Source: Channa striata (Eukaryota > Chordata > Actinopteri > Anabantiformes > Channidae). Taken from it: a stretch of DNA of 64,000 nucleotides. The position numbers and the translations under genes were made by a program. Position 1 is the first letter of the stretch, and each line of letters starts with the position of its first letter. The stretch lies in assembly GCA_033026295.1 (NCBI GenBank), contig CM065176.1, positions 10,147,945 through 10,211,944 of the forward strand, read 5' to 3'. The notes beneath the pieces are model-generated. The model did no database searches and was not told the DNA's origin. It worked only from the letters and a program-made list of their open reading frames with translations. Positions 1-10,826 of this stretch are shown piece by piece.

Positions 1-600
1 TGGTGGTTTGCTCTTGTCGTGATCATTAAAATTGATACCACAGTGGCGTGGCATAGAAAAAACTGAGACATTTCAACGCATTAAGATAGACAGAAAGAAC
101 TAAGAGTCTTATTAATTGTAGGGTTACAGCGTGCTATTGACTTACTGTTGCAATGGTTTAAACAGAACATTGTACAATGTGAAGGATTGTAAATTTGTTT
201 CCCTGGGTCTGAGGTATGCATGTATTTTAGGGAGGTGGAATTTAAAATGTCGCATTAACATCTGCATCTAAATCTGATATTACCGGAGAGATACAGCAAT
301 ATCAATATGACCTATGACTATGACCCTGGAGAAGTAAGCACAGAAATGACAACTGAACCTAAATCCAAACCCGAACCCATGCATCCATCCCTATCCGAGA
401 GGCCTCCTGAACTGAGGAGTAGAGTGTAGATGTGGGTGGCACAGCTCTCCCAGGCCTGACATTGGAAACTGCCAAAGAGCACACTAGAGTTAGTTGTGGT
501 TGGCCGGATGCACGGGATGCATGTAAGGCCAGGCCAACTATTGAGGCACAGGGTTTGGCAAGCCCAGACCATCACAGCCCAGCGTGGCCACACAGGCCAA
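1..600. other. Unannotated unique sequence
   Basis: I see no gene, transposon motif or long simple repeat here. The sequence is moderately AT-rich and non-repetitive. An open frame that starts near 432 and runs to 992 crosses a pyrimidine tract and reads as low-complexity Leu/Ser/Pro, so I do not call it coding. Confidence 0.6.
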
Positions 601-860
601 TTAAGACAGGCCTTCTCCTTTCCTTTCTTATCCTCCCCTCCTCTGTCTCCCTTTCTCATCTCTCTCTCTTCTCTTTATCTCTCCCTTTCTCCCCTGTGCT
701 CTCTCTCACTCTTTCTCCAAATCCTCACAAAGCGTGCTCACACATTCCTCTTTCCCTACTTTGCCTCTCTAATTGCTGTGGACTGAAAAGAAGGTTGGTG
801 AGAGGGGATGAGATTGAGAGAAAGAGACAGAGAGAGGGAGAATCAGAGGGAAAGGGGGTC
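601..860. repeat. Pyrimidine tract followed by a purine tract
   Basis: From about 605 to 760 the strand is almost all C and T with TCTC runs. From about 790 to 860 it is almost all A and G with GAGA runs. The two halves are partly complementary, so a long imperfect hairpin is possible. This is low-complexity DNA and explains the longest open frame of the left end. Confidence 0.7.
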
Positions 861-959
861 ATTCCACAGAAGCTGTATGGCCAGGACAAACTGTACTGGC
901 ACTCTGGAATAGTCAAAACTCCTGTGTTTGGGGTGTATGTGCTCAGGGATGCAGCACAA

Positions 960-1215
960 GCTCATTATTCACACGGAGACGTAATCAATTAGCTAATTTT
1001 GCCAAATTTCATAATGAAAACAATAAATTGATCCACATCCTTGCGAGTGCATTGAGGTGATTACAGCAGGGCCAGAGTATAAAGAGGGGATTGTGTTTTT
1101 TCAGTGCCCCACAAAGCTATCTAATTGTTGATTCCTAATCAACCAGGAGCTGTGAGGAGGCTTTCCTAATTATGTAACTGTAGGTTCTGACATATGAACA
1201 ATGAAGTGGAAGTGT
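960..1215. promoter_or_regulatory. Conserved-looking noncoding block, homeodomain-site rich
   Basis: The block is unique and free of simple repeats. It carries clustered AT-core sites: TAATCAATTA-like at 982-991, CTAATT at 992-997, CTAATTGTTGATT at about 1120-1132 and CCTAATTATG at about 1164-1173. It ends with a Sox-like ACAATG at 1198-1203. Such clustering is typical of vertebrate developmental enhancers. No coding frame spans it. The call is an inference; conservation was not measured. Confidence 0.35.
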
Positions 1216-2223
1216 TAGTGGCTTTTCCACAAAGCAAAACTTTGAGGAGGTGAAGAAAAAAGGGTCAGGTGCATAGAAAGTTCTCCTTTATGAAGCCTAT
1301 TTTTTAAAAATTTACTTTACATTCCATTTATTCCATTTATAATTGACTTGCACTGTCATACCTTATTATATTCAAATTGTTTTTATGACGAGCAAATTTA
1401 CCACTACAGCTTAAAATACACTTTTTAATATAAGAAAGAGAAAATGTAAATTTAAGAATGTGAAGACGTGACTAAGGTCAGTGTCTGGTCCGATTGTCTC
1501 CTAGAAACCATAAGAAGGACACATGCAACCCTCTTAAAAACCAAACATTAAGCACTTTGGATGGTTGATTTGAAAAGTTTTGGGGGCTTTTGATGGCAAT
1601 AACAGCAGAACAATGAGGACATGACAAAATGTGTAGGGTGGACTGTGTTGTGGAGGGTCAGAACATGGGAAATGAGGTGGCTGAAAAATACCAAATCATA
1701 ACAAAGAGGTAAGTTGCTTCCAGCGTGTGGTCACTGGGTCATTGCATGACAGTTTCCTCTTACTGGAAAATAAGGGGGCCACAGCTTTACACTGGAATAT
1801 ACTCTGTGTGTGGTGCAGAGATTGCCAAGGCTTTACTTATTACACAGGGGTCAAATGTTAGACTCTTTGGCCACTGGGTTTTAAGATTTTAAATTCTTCA
1901 TATTTTCCTACAAAATACACAGTACACGCGATCTACATTTTCCTACAACAGTGACCATTTGCATTTCTTCAATATTCAGGGATTTGTTACAGGCTAAATT
2001 AACTTGAAGGAGATGCAGGAAGAGTGAGGTGGCTGGCAGTAAAAGTTTAAAAGCAAAACGCTGCACTTAATTAAACAAGGAGGTCAGCATCTTGTAGCGT
2101 TTAAGGTTTCCGAGTTTTAACATGAACATTATCCAGGTGGGTCCTTACTTCACTCTCTCAGGGCATTCATCATTGTTCCACATCAATGTCACCATGTGGA
2201 GGTCACTGGGGCACTACCTGGAA

Positions 2224-2225
<2 letters not shown>
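1216..2225. other. Unannotated unique AT-rich sequence
   Basis: No gene or element is recognisable. A trivial tandem duplication of TTCCATTTA lies at about 1322-1339. Confidence 0.6.

Positions 2226-2254
<29 letters not shown>
2226..2254. repeat. (CA)n microsatellite
   Basis: An uninterrupted run of about 14 CA units. It is flanked by unique DNA. Confidence 0.97.
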
Positions 2255-2256
<2 letters not shown>

Positions 2257-3018
2257 CGCTGCTTTCCTGCCATTATCCATTAGCTACATGAGAGGCAAGA
2301 CAGCAGAGTTTGCAAACGTGTGGCGGTTAAACCAATTGTGCAGGATACACACACTTTATCGTTGGTGAAAAACTAAACAGAATTGAAACTTTAAAGCCCA
2401 AGGCAGACTATCAGTGATGCTGGCACTTGTTGTGGTGGTGGAGGCAGAATAAAGCAGGCTGCACAATAACCAGGGACACTCCCCTCTATGTTTGAACAAC
2501 ATATAATTACAGATCAGGATAGGAGAGCCCATTCTGAGGGGAAAATAGCAATCTCTCTTAATTACAAGGCAGGCCATGATCCATACCTATCCATCACTTC
2601 AAATAACTCTGTTGGATGACTCTCTGTTGGAGTGGCTGGCAATATTTCTGTTCAGGTAGAGATAAACAACCAAAAACGGAGCTAAAAGGGCTGACAGAAC
2701 TCAGAAGACTGACAACAGCACATTCAGCTGACTAACGTCTATTCAGACGAAGATTTCTGGTTCTTTTTCTAAACCGTCTGAATCTCCAAGTGAAAACACG
2801 GTAATAAAACAAGTGATTTAGGCCTTTTTTATTTTCATTTTTATGAACCATACACAGATCCCTGTAGATGGTATTATGCACTTTTGAATGACAAGTGTTG
2901 AGCTGGATCTTTGAGCAACAGTTGAGCGGGTGCCAGTGTGTGTGTCCAGTTGTCATTCTCGCTCACACACACACAACACAGAGTGTGCCAGTGTCAGCAC
3001 ACAGCTACAATGGATGAA
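2255..3018. other. Unannotated unique sequence
   Basis: Nothing with a recognisable coding, RNA or transposon signature. Short degenerate CA stretches occur near 2935-2985. Confidence 0.6.
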
Positions 3019-3040
3019 CTCTCTCTCTCTCTCTCTCTTT
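3019..3040. repeat. (CT)n microsatellite
   Basis: About ten CT units followed by a short T run. It sits inside a chance open frame and is not coding evidence. Confidence 0.95.
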
Positions 3041-3381
3041 CTCCAGATGAGCACTCTGGTTATCTTCCCCACATAAACAAGATAAGCTCCATTTCTTTGG
3101 CCATCGCCAGGGACCAGAGGTTAGAGAGTTCTTTCTTTCATTGCTCTTTTCCTCTCCGTGACATTTTTCCTCCTGTTTTTTCTGCAACTTCTGTTTTACG
3201 TGTTGTCAAACGTTCTGCAGGATTCAGAAGCTGGGATAGTGTGCAAAAATCTCTTGTCTTGTAAAATAATTATTAACATGCAATGACATGAACACATGAA
3301 ACACCAATCACTTCACTGTGAAAAAAAAAGAAAACAGCTTGGAACCATAGACCTCAAATATTGTAGCTCACACACAAGCAC

Positions 3382-3440
3382 AGAGAGAGAGAGAGAGGGA
3401 GGGAGGGAGGAGGTAGGGAGGGAGGGAGGGAGGGAGGGAA
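3382..3440. repeat. Compound (GA)n/(GGGA)n purine array
   Basis: About eight GA units run into GGGA repeats with one GGAGGTAGGG interruption. The array contains more than four closely spaced GGG runs on the + strand, so it satisfies a G-quadruplex pattern as well as an H-DNA purine-tract pattern. Confidence 0.95.
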
Positions 3441-3667
3441 AGACAAAACCCCAACAGAAAAGTGCAAATATTTGTGAGGAAATTGCTCGAGAAGGACATT
3501 GCAACTGTGCCATTTGGCTACACCAAACCATTGTCCGTTGAGACTTGCCATGGAAGCTGGCAGCAGTTGTTTGTGTCTGCTGTGCCATCCTTCAGCCCAA
3601 GACTGTCAATTTCATTCTCATGCTTCAGTAATGTGGATGGGAAAATATCCCAAAAATGGTGACAACT

Positions 3668-3880
3668 AAAAAGACTATACATGTGCGTGGACATACATGC
3701 ACAAATAAACAAACAGGGATGCATTCACCAGCTTACATGAAAACACACACGCATTCATTAACATTTAGATGCACAGTTCCACGCTTGCATACATTAACAC
3801 ATGCATGCACATTTACAGCCATGCAAATATGAACACATGCACTCACATACACACCTATTCACGCACACATTTGTGTTCAC
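3668..3880. repeat. Degenerate ACAC/ATGCA-rich simple sequence
   Basis: A roughly 200 bp stretch built from loosely repeated ACACATGCA-like words, with no fixed period. It looks like a decayed CA-type array. Open frames here on both strands are compositional artefacts. Confidence 0.6.
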
Positions 3881-5385
3881 ATAGCCCTGCTAATGATGGG
3901 TGGCAGCATCATGTTTGTGTGTGTTCCAAAAGAATTGGCATTACTACGTGGGCCAAATCAGCAGCCAACAACAGCAGGCTATTAACAAAACTGTTTCTTT
4001 GTTTGCTTTTTTCCTGTTTTTTTCTTGAGAGGCGCCAAGCAATTAATAGTCTGCCTATGGGAGACCAGTAAACTGTGCCACAGTGGAGAACATATGCACA
4101 ATGATGCAAGACATGACGGAAAAGAATAAATGATATTATGACTGGCTGGCATTCATCATTCTGGCCTTTATTATGGTGTGGATCAAAGAAAAGACAAAGT
4201 CCTGTGGCCGGGGGACATAAAAAAAAAGGACTAGACGCACTTGTTTCGATCATATTGGCCAGTGTTACCAAGTTCAAAGCGTCCGGGCACAGTGTGTGTA
4301 CCTGTGTGTGGTAGGAGGCGGGACCACTACGTTCAATTAATCCACTTCAACACATAATAGTCAAAGTAGACACTTTGTTCATTCTTTCTTTGTCAGGTCT
4401 TTCTAGGAAAAGAGTGCATATTTATCAGTGGTACAGTACACATTGAATTCAAAAACGAGCATTTGATAAAGAGCTAGTTTTAAAGAAGTTAAATTACACA
4501 AAGGTGAGACGCAGTGTAAATACTGGCATCAGAAAACGTTATTTTTATGAAAACAGCACAAGGCTCCTAATAAATTTGATCACTTCTAAAACAGACATCG
4601 AATCCATCTGTAAGAAATTATGCAAAGTTATACCTTTATGTTTTCACATACAAACTAATTGCACTCCTTCCTTTAGATTAGATTAGAATTCGATTCCTCA
4701 AGTGTCTGTGAACTGCCCTCAGCGCATTAGTGAATCACAAGTGTTGACAGCAAGCGGCAAGCAACCTCATTGGACACCAGTCCATGGTTCAACATTTACA
4801 GTATACAGTACTTGTAATATCCAGGGCTAGAAAAAAACTATTACCATTGGTGGCTGTGTAGAGGAAAAGAAATAGCTGGGGATAAATGTGGCTAGTGTGC
4901 AGCGAGGATGGTCAGAGTAGACTTCACCCAGATAATGCTAGACATGACTGAGCCATTAAAGTAGCACTGGTGATACTTTTCTACAATGATTCATTTCCTA
5001 CTTAAAGGATAATTTTTGTCCTTTTTCTAAATTAATCTTATTTTCCCAATCACCATACAGACACTTAAGCCAACACCAAATCTTCCCTGCTCAAATTATT
5101 GAGTTAGTTGTCAGGCTACAGCCTGGATTTACCCATTCATTGATGCCGTAGACCTCCCAAGAAATTAATAAAAACACCTGATCCAGACACACCACTGCAC
5201 AAAATGATGATCCACTATATACTGAAAAGCAATATCCTTGTAAAAATTTCCCACACTCTTTTGAGTCTTTACTTTAGAATCTATATGGTAATTGCAGAAT
5301 AATTTGTTTAATTAATCATCAATCATTGTTTAGTCCTGTTTCAGACATCTCGGGAACATTTCTGTCATGCACCTATTCAGTACAA
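3881..5385. other. Unannotated unique sequence
   Basis: No gene or clear mobile element. A tiny TTAGA tandem occurs at about 4674-4687. The AT content rises towards the LINE insertion on the right. Confidence 0.55.
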
Positions 5386-5985
5386 GTCTACTGTAATCGC
5401 CTGTTGTCTGGCATCAGTAAAAAATATGAGTGGGAAAATGACCACAGGTAACTGACCATGATTCCCTATATTGGGTACAATATTACAAAATTCTGCTCTA
5501 CATTGTAAGAAAATAATTTAAATGGGTCTTGATATTTTTAACATTTTTCCAACATGGGCATCAAACTTAAAATTATTCCTTTCCTGAATCACCTTTTGGG
5601 CAATATTATTACACAGGCACTGTGAAATACGAAGCAGCTGTCTGATTATCTACTCTGCAGCCTGATGAAGAGTTTCTGCTGTTACATAAAAGATCAGGTC
5701 ATCTGCATACATTTGACAGCCAACTCAACTACGCAACCTACTTCATAGAAACACAGAAAAGCAAAGGGTCCAATATTGAACCTTGTGGCACACCTAGTTT
5801 ACATCTTGAAGTGGTTGGGTGTCTATAACCCAGGCGTGATTAAAAACTAGCTTAAAGCCTGTTGAGAAAAACAGTTTCAATTTATTTATAAATGATTAAC
5901 AATATTAAATGCCTTTAACGTCTAAAAATACTGCTCCCACTCTATAAGCTTTTGTTGCCCTCCTACCCTCAAACATCTTCAGAGG
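5386..5985 (-). mobile_element. L2/Rex1-like LINE, inverted reverse-transcriptase segment (dead)
   Basis: Read on the minus strand, this stretch encodes broken but ordered reverse-transcriptase blocks. First comes VGAVFLDVK, followed after a one-base shift by AFNIVNH (about 5955-5905). Then come a GVPQGSILGP-type block (about 5795-5765) and the catalytic YADDL block followed by IFYVTA (about 5712-5680). A weaker KFDAHVGKMLK block follows near 5560-5530. Stops and frameshifts interrupt every frame, so it is a fossil. The blocks place it in the CR1/L2/Rex superclade of non-LTR retrotransposons. The left limit is approximate, because similarity fades below about 5500. It abuts the forward 3' part of the same kind of element. 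Confidence 0.8.
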
Positions 5986-6195
5986 TATGATTACATCTTT
6001 GTTCCAAGCTCCAGACTTTGACGTGAAGGTGATACAGCATCTGCAGTTTGTCTTTTTAAAATTACTCTATTGCTGTTTTATTTAGTTGTTTTTGTTCATG
6101 CAATTTGCAACTTTATTTTAAAGTGCTAAATAAATATTAAAGTGTTGAAAGTTTGAAGTGCTAAATAAATAATAAAGTTTATTATTGTGTGATTA
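5986..6195 (+). mobile_element. LINE 3' end, forward segment of the same insertion
   Basis: On the plus strand, about 6003-6060 reads like the C-terminal end of an L2-type ORF2, with a VPxSRLxxxGDTA-like string. An AT-rich 3' UTR follows. It ends in two copies of an AAGTGCTAAATAAAT tail word (6121-6143 and 6156-6178) and a TTATTATTG end, which resembles fish L2/Rex 3' tails. It lies head-to-head with the inverted RT segment, as expected from twin priming. The junction position is approximate. Confidence 0.6.
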
Positions 6196-6760
6196 ACACA
6201 TTTAGATTGGGTTTTGGCTGTTTTGACACTGGCAATAAAACAGAGTGATGCATGTGAGCTACATATGTGTACAACGTGTCAATACTTCCGTCCAAAGAAC
6301 TCAGAGTAAAAAATATCAAAACAAAATCAAATACCATCAAACCATTTAGTCTCAGTGTCCTGTGAAAACCCCTTTATCTGCAAATTCCAGAAAAACAACC
6401 AGAGCATACTCAGAGCTTGAGTGATCACAATGAGTGGTTTCTATTGTGTATTTCAAGTTAGTAATAATGATAGAAACACAAAGATATGATGCACCAACTG
6501 TTTTAAATTATGTGTCAATTAAAACTGAACATTGTCTGAAATTTCCTGTGATCACTGAACGCAGATACTCTCCAGGGTTTGAAAGACCCTGAGGGGAGGG
6601 GGTAGCAGCAGTGGTTTCACCTAAACTAGACACTGTTGGGCATACAAATTAGCAGCAAATCCATGTTTGGCTCCATACATACATGTTTCGTTAATTCATA
6701 TCTGCAGCATGTGCATATCCCTTACTTCGTGTCTCTGCATGCGTGTTCGTAACCACTGAT
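6196..6760. other. Unannotated unique sequence
   Basis: AT-rich unique DNA with no recognised element. Confidence 0.55.
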
Positions 6761-6777
6761 GTGTTTTTTTTTTTCAG

Positions 6778-6820
6778 CTATTTGTATGTTAATTGTGTTT
6801 GTGAGAAGTGGCTGCAACAG
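6778..6820 (+). CDS. Candidate 43-nt microexon
   Basis: A T-rich tract ending in TTTTCAG (6771-6777) is followed by 43 nt and then CAACAG/GTAACC at 6815-6826, so both splice signals are plausible. One frame is open across it and reads YLYVNCVCEKWLQQ after a leading base, in a 1-nt-in, phase-0-out arrangement. The segment sits immediately left of a conserved-looking block. Splice-like pairs arise by chance in 64 kb, so this is weak; I recognise no protein family. Confidence 0.15.
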
Positions 6821-6839
6821 GTAACCAGGAATTATCCAG

Positions 6840-7400
6840 TGGCTTGCTCCCCAGACAGACTGTGTGCGTACACAGGCTAGTGCCAGGCTAGCAATTGTGG
6901 GCTCGGAGGGAGAGAGGCTATGCCATGTCGCCTTATTATTATCATTAAAGCGAGAGTTGGCTTGGAGTCTGAGGCAAGGTCAAGCAGGTAGACGTTCCTC
7001 CAGACAAACTGCTGCTTACTGTCTGTTTGTCCCACGTGTGCTCAGTGAATCAACTGCTGCCTGGTAGCAATTACTGCCCGACCATCACGGCAAATAGCAA
7101 TTTGTCTTTATTGGACATCCATGCTGAAACTAATTATTTTTTTAATGTGAAAATTAAATGTTGTGCTGATAGCTTCAGACAAGTATCTCTTGTCGCAATT
7201 AATAATGTCAGTTATTAGCCCAGTGGCGTTGGCCACCTGCAGCCCTCAGCGTGATAAACAATGACAGCTGCTCAGCTCGGAGCGCTCGCAGCGAACTGAG
7301 AGTTTCTGTGTGTGACAAACTGTACCTGTACATCGGCTCTGGACTCTTTTAACACCTGTAACTGCTCTGACAGCTGCTCAGCTGGACACCACCTATGTTG
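6840..7400. promoter_or_regulatory. Large conserved-looking noncoding block
   Basis: About 560 bp of unique sequence with dense AT-core and E-box sites. These include AGCAATTGT near 6890, a TCATTAAAG word near 6944, AACTAATTATTTT near 7128, GCAATTAATAATG near 7195, CAGTTATTAG near 7208 and AACAATGACAGCTG near 7258. The 16-mer TGACAGCTGCTCAGCT occurs exactly twice (7262-7277 and 7368-7383). This grammar is typical of vertebrate developmental enhancers. No long conserved frame is evident. The target gene is unknown. Confidence 0.45.
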
Positions 7401-8827
7401 AGAGATGGAGAATGGCAGAGTAGGGTGTGGGTGAGATATTTACTTATGGGTTTAATTTAAGATCTATCTTTCTCATTATCCTTTGTTTAACCAACCCAGT
7501 AGATTGAATACTTGTTTGCAACAGAGACTTGGCCAAGAAGGAAAGTCACAAACACAAAGAAACCGACTAAGAAAAGACCTAAAGAATGAACTAGTCTTTA
7601 TAAAAGGCTTGAATTCAGCCAGAGATATCAGTGTCCTGGTTAAATTCCTCTTGCAAAACTGTTGGAGGTTGCTCAAGCACAAAACATCTCCATGAATGGA
7701 AATTATTTCATGATGAAAGTAAAAAAGGACATGAATGAGCACACGAGGATCCTCAAAAATATGTCAAAAATCCTAATTTCAAAACTGAAACTAATTAAAT
7801 AGCAACTAACTCTAATTCTGTACTTTTTAAAATGTTTTTGCTTTCATTTTGTATTTCCAATAATTACCATTATTTTCTTTAAAACAAATCTATCATTCCT
7901 ACTATTATGCACGTATCTTTCACAAGTCAGTAGGGAGACTCTCATCTTCTCGCCACGGACTGGCAAACCAAACAAAAAAGTGAGCAAAACAGCCCCAGAC
8001 AACAGACAAAGTTTTATCAATAAAGATGTTCTTTCTATGAAAATAAGCATATACACAGCAGCCAAACAAAACACGGTGCAGCATCCAGAGTTGTTGTCGG
8101 ACGTTTGCCAGCAGACGCTCTTGAAGGAAGGGGACAAGGATGACGCCACGGGGCCTTTTTCCCCTAAATGTCCCCCTCCACCTGTTCCAGTGCACATTCC
8201 AGCAGTATCACCTGCTGATCTGAGTCCTCTACAAAGGGAGTCTCAAGGGCCTGGGGGTCCTGGGCTTTTTGATAATAAGGAACGATGTGTCTGCCAGCCC
8301 AGCTCGGCTCCCATGTGTCATCAGTGTGTGGCTGAGTGGGGGAAGGGGAGGGGGACAGCAGCAGAAAAACATGAGATTAAAGTGCACAATAACACTTTTT
8401 ATCATTTACTACGTCCACTCTGGATATGAAAACGAACCCTGCAAGACCCAGAGGCCCAGAGCAACAACACACTGGAGGAAAACACGTCAGGGTCACAATT
8501 TTGCAATACTGCTTTTGATTGCTTGTTTGCTTCAGTTTCCTCACTCCTCATCCTCTTTAAAAGGGAAAACAGAAAATTACAAAGGAAAGTGTGACATCTT
8601 CATCATCTGTGAGAAATTTTTATGTTTCCTGAAAGCCAAAGACATTGTTAAATGCACTGGGAGTCAGTTCCAGTAATGGAAACAAGTGGTGAAATACGAC
8701 CTGTGGAACAAACAGAAATGACAAAGGATGTACTGTATGTCTAAACACTCTGGCATTTCTTTAAGACAGGAATGGAAAGAATTTTGATTTCTTCTATTTA
8801 TTAATAGCACATGGCATAAAGCTAGTC
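7401..8827. other. Unannotated sequence with one long chance frame
   Basis: A 149-codon frame ends at 8429. It has no recognisable domain, and its first third is AT-rich with no coding bias. A G-rich run (GGGGG, GGGG, GGGGG) lies at about 8338-8354. I call no gene. Confidence 0.5.
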
Positions 8828-8892
8828 CGTGTGTGTCTGTGTATGTGTTTGTGGGTGTTTGTGGGAGTGTGTGTGTGTGTGTGTGTGTGTGC
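8828..8892. repeat. (TG)n microsatellite, degenerate left half
   Basis: The pure TG run is at 8867-8891. The left 40 bp are interrupted TG. Confidence 0.95.
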
Positions 8893-9100
8893 ATGCGCAT
8901 ACACATAACAGGTGCCAAACATAACAGAGGAGATGAGAAAAACATGGCAGGGTTAGCTCACAGCCGGGCTTCCCGCTAACGCAGTGTCACAAACAAAGAA
9001 CTAGGACTGTGAAGTTTAACCAATATTCTGTGATTTTGTAATTATGTGTTCTTTATATTGTATCATGTATTGTGTGTGGGTTTGATAAATAGTGTGGCTG

Positions 9101-9101
<1 letters not shown>

Positions 9102-9135
<34 letters not shown>

Positions 9136-9140
9136 TGTGT
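9102..9140. repeat. (TG)n microsatellite
   Basis: A pure run to about 9132, then one TTT interruption. It is the second of three TG arrays within 475 bp. Confidence 0.95.
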
Positions 9141-9266
9141 CAGTTTCTGCAGCTGTACTTGTGCAATAAACAAACACAATACAGAGAAATGAGTGGTATG
9201 TGTGATGGTTTTGTGCTCTGCTATGTTCATTAGGCTATAATATGTGTAAGAGAGTTTATCTGTCGG

Positions 9267-9270
<4 letters not shown>

Positions 9271-9301
<31 letters not shown>
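9271..9301. repeat. (TG)n microsatellite
   Basis: About 15 uninterrupted units, the third of the local TG cluster. Confidence 0.95.
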
Positions 9302-9308
<7 letters not shown>

Positions 9309-10764
9309 GCTCAGACACAAATTCCTGGGAAACAGTAGGAGGTATGGAAAGTGTTCCTTTTAAGGTTTTTTTTTGGTTCTGGTTGTCAACATTGTCAGTA
9401 TAACATCACTGACAGAAACACACAAGACAGATGATGTTACTGTAGAAGATTACTATGTTTGCCTGGCTTAATAAACTGTTCATATTTCTCATTTCTTTTC
9501 TGGGATTCACATTTGTTGTGGTGGCAATATGTGCCATGAGCACTATGACAGAACAACAAATGCTTGTTTGTGTCAAAGTAAAATTCTGTTTATGGCATAA
9601 AGTAGACATAGTCACATTTATAACATATATTTCGGTACATTACGTTGAGGCACATTCTGAAGTTAGGTTGTCCCAGCGTTATCAAATATATGAACCTTGT
9701 TGGCAGAAGTCATTATCTTGACAACACCAAAGTGCTTTTCCAAATGGGCCTATGTATTTTGCAGTGTTCACATGGGTGACCTTATATAACCTGGCTGAGC
9801 TGGCTGACCCCCAACACAGTTTATTAGGAGTTTCACTTCTACAGAGGTTCCCAAAAAGCATTCTGACACAGACTATGATACAGCTGTCCGCCCTGTAGCT
9901 GACATTTCCAGCGGAATTTGATCTAACGATGATTCACGGATTCACAGTACACGCACTAAAGATGCAGCAGTGAAAACTGCACAACAACAACTAGTCCTTT
10001 CAAATTTCATACCGAGCAGGTGAACAGTTCAAACAGCCTGGAGTACTGCGAGAGAATGTTTATATTTTCTGCTCTTCTCTTCATTTAGGCAGAAGACAAT
10101 TGAGTCAAAACAAAATCAGTTCTGGTATTTTTTTTTTTTTTTTTTTACGCACTGCGATTTGAGGTTTGTTGGTTTGCCATTCATGCTGGAGGAGCCCAAA
10201 ACTTACAGCTGGAATAGATGTTTCTCAAAATGTAAATATAGATTTAACAAATACAATGAAGTGCACATCAAATTGTTAAGTAGATACAGGTGAGGGTGCA
10301 CTAAGAGAAGACAAATGTTGCTGTGAAAGCAATTTGACAAGTTCAGCAGGTCAAAGCTGTACATACTGTGGCTGTTTTGTTTTTTGTGGGTTTCTTTTGG
10401 TCATAACCCCGATATTTTGTCTGTCTGTGTAGCTAAATTTACTGCTTTTAGACTTAGCTGCCAGCCTCAGTCTGAAGTTTGCAAGGGGCACTGACTGAGG
10501 ATTTTCAACCTTAAGGCAATGCTATCAATGTATAAGAAAAATCCAAATATTTCAAATTTTTTGTGCAAACTGACCCCTGGCATTATAATTTGCATGTAAG
10601 AACTTGCCTTTCTTTATCTGATCTGCTGTATCAGTGTGTATGATTGGCGGAGATGCTGCTGGCAAAAAAAAAAAAATCTTTTACCTGCGTTACCTGCCTT
10701 AGTATATGTGTGAATTCTTCAGTTACAGAAGCAATTTCCTCCCCTGGCCATAAGACAATCAGTG

Positions 10765-10767
<3 letters not shown>
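9302..10767. other. Unannotated sequence with a poly-T run
   Basis: A 19-T run lies at 10128-10146 and an A run at about 10664-10676. I find no retroposon head next to either. The rest is unique. Confidence 0.55.
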
Positions 10768-10815
<48 letters not shown>

Positions 10816-10826
10816 TGTGTGTGTGC
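10768..10826. repeat. (TG)n microsatellite
   Basis: About 59 bp of TG with one TTT interruption near 10812. Confidence 0.97.

Noticed and set aside
432..992. 186-codon plus-strand open frame
   Set aside because: It spans a pyrimidine tract and a purine tract, reads as low-complexity Ser/Leu/Pro then Arg/Glu/Lys, and has no family signature.
7980..8429. 149-codon plus-strand frame with a Pro-rich middle
   Set aside because: No splice context, no domain and mixed wobble composition. It looks like chance.
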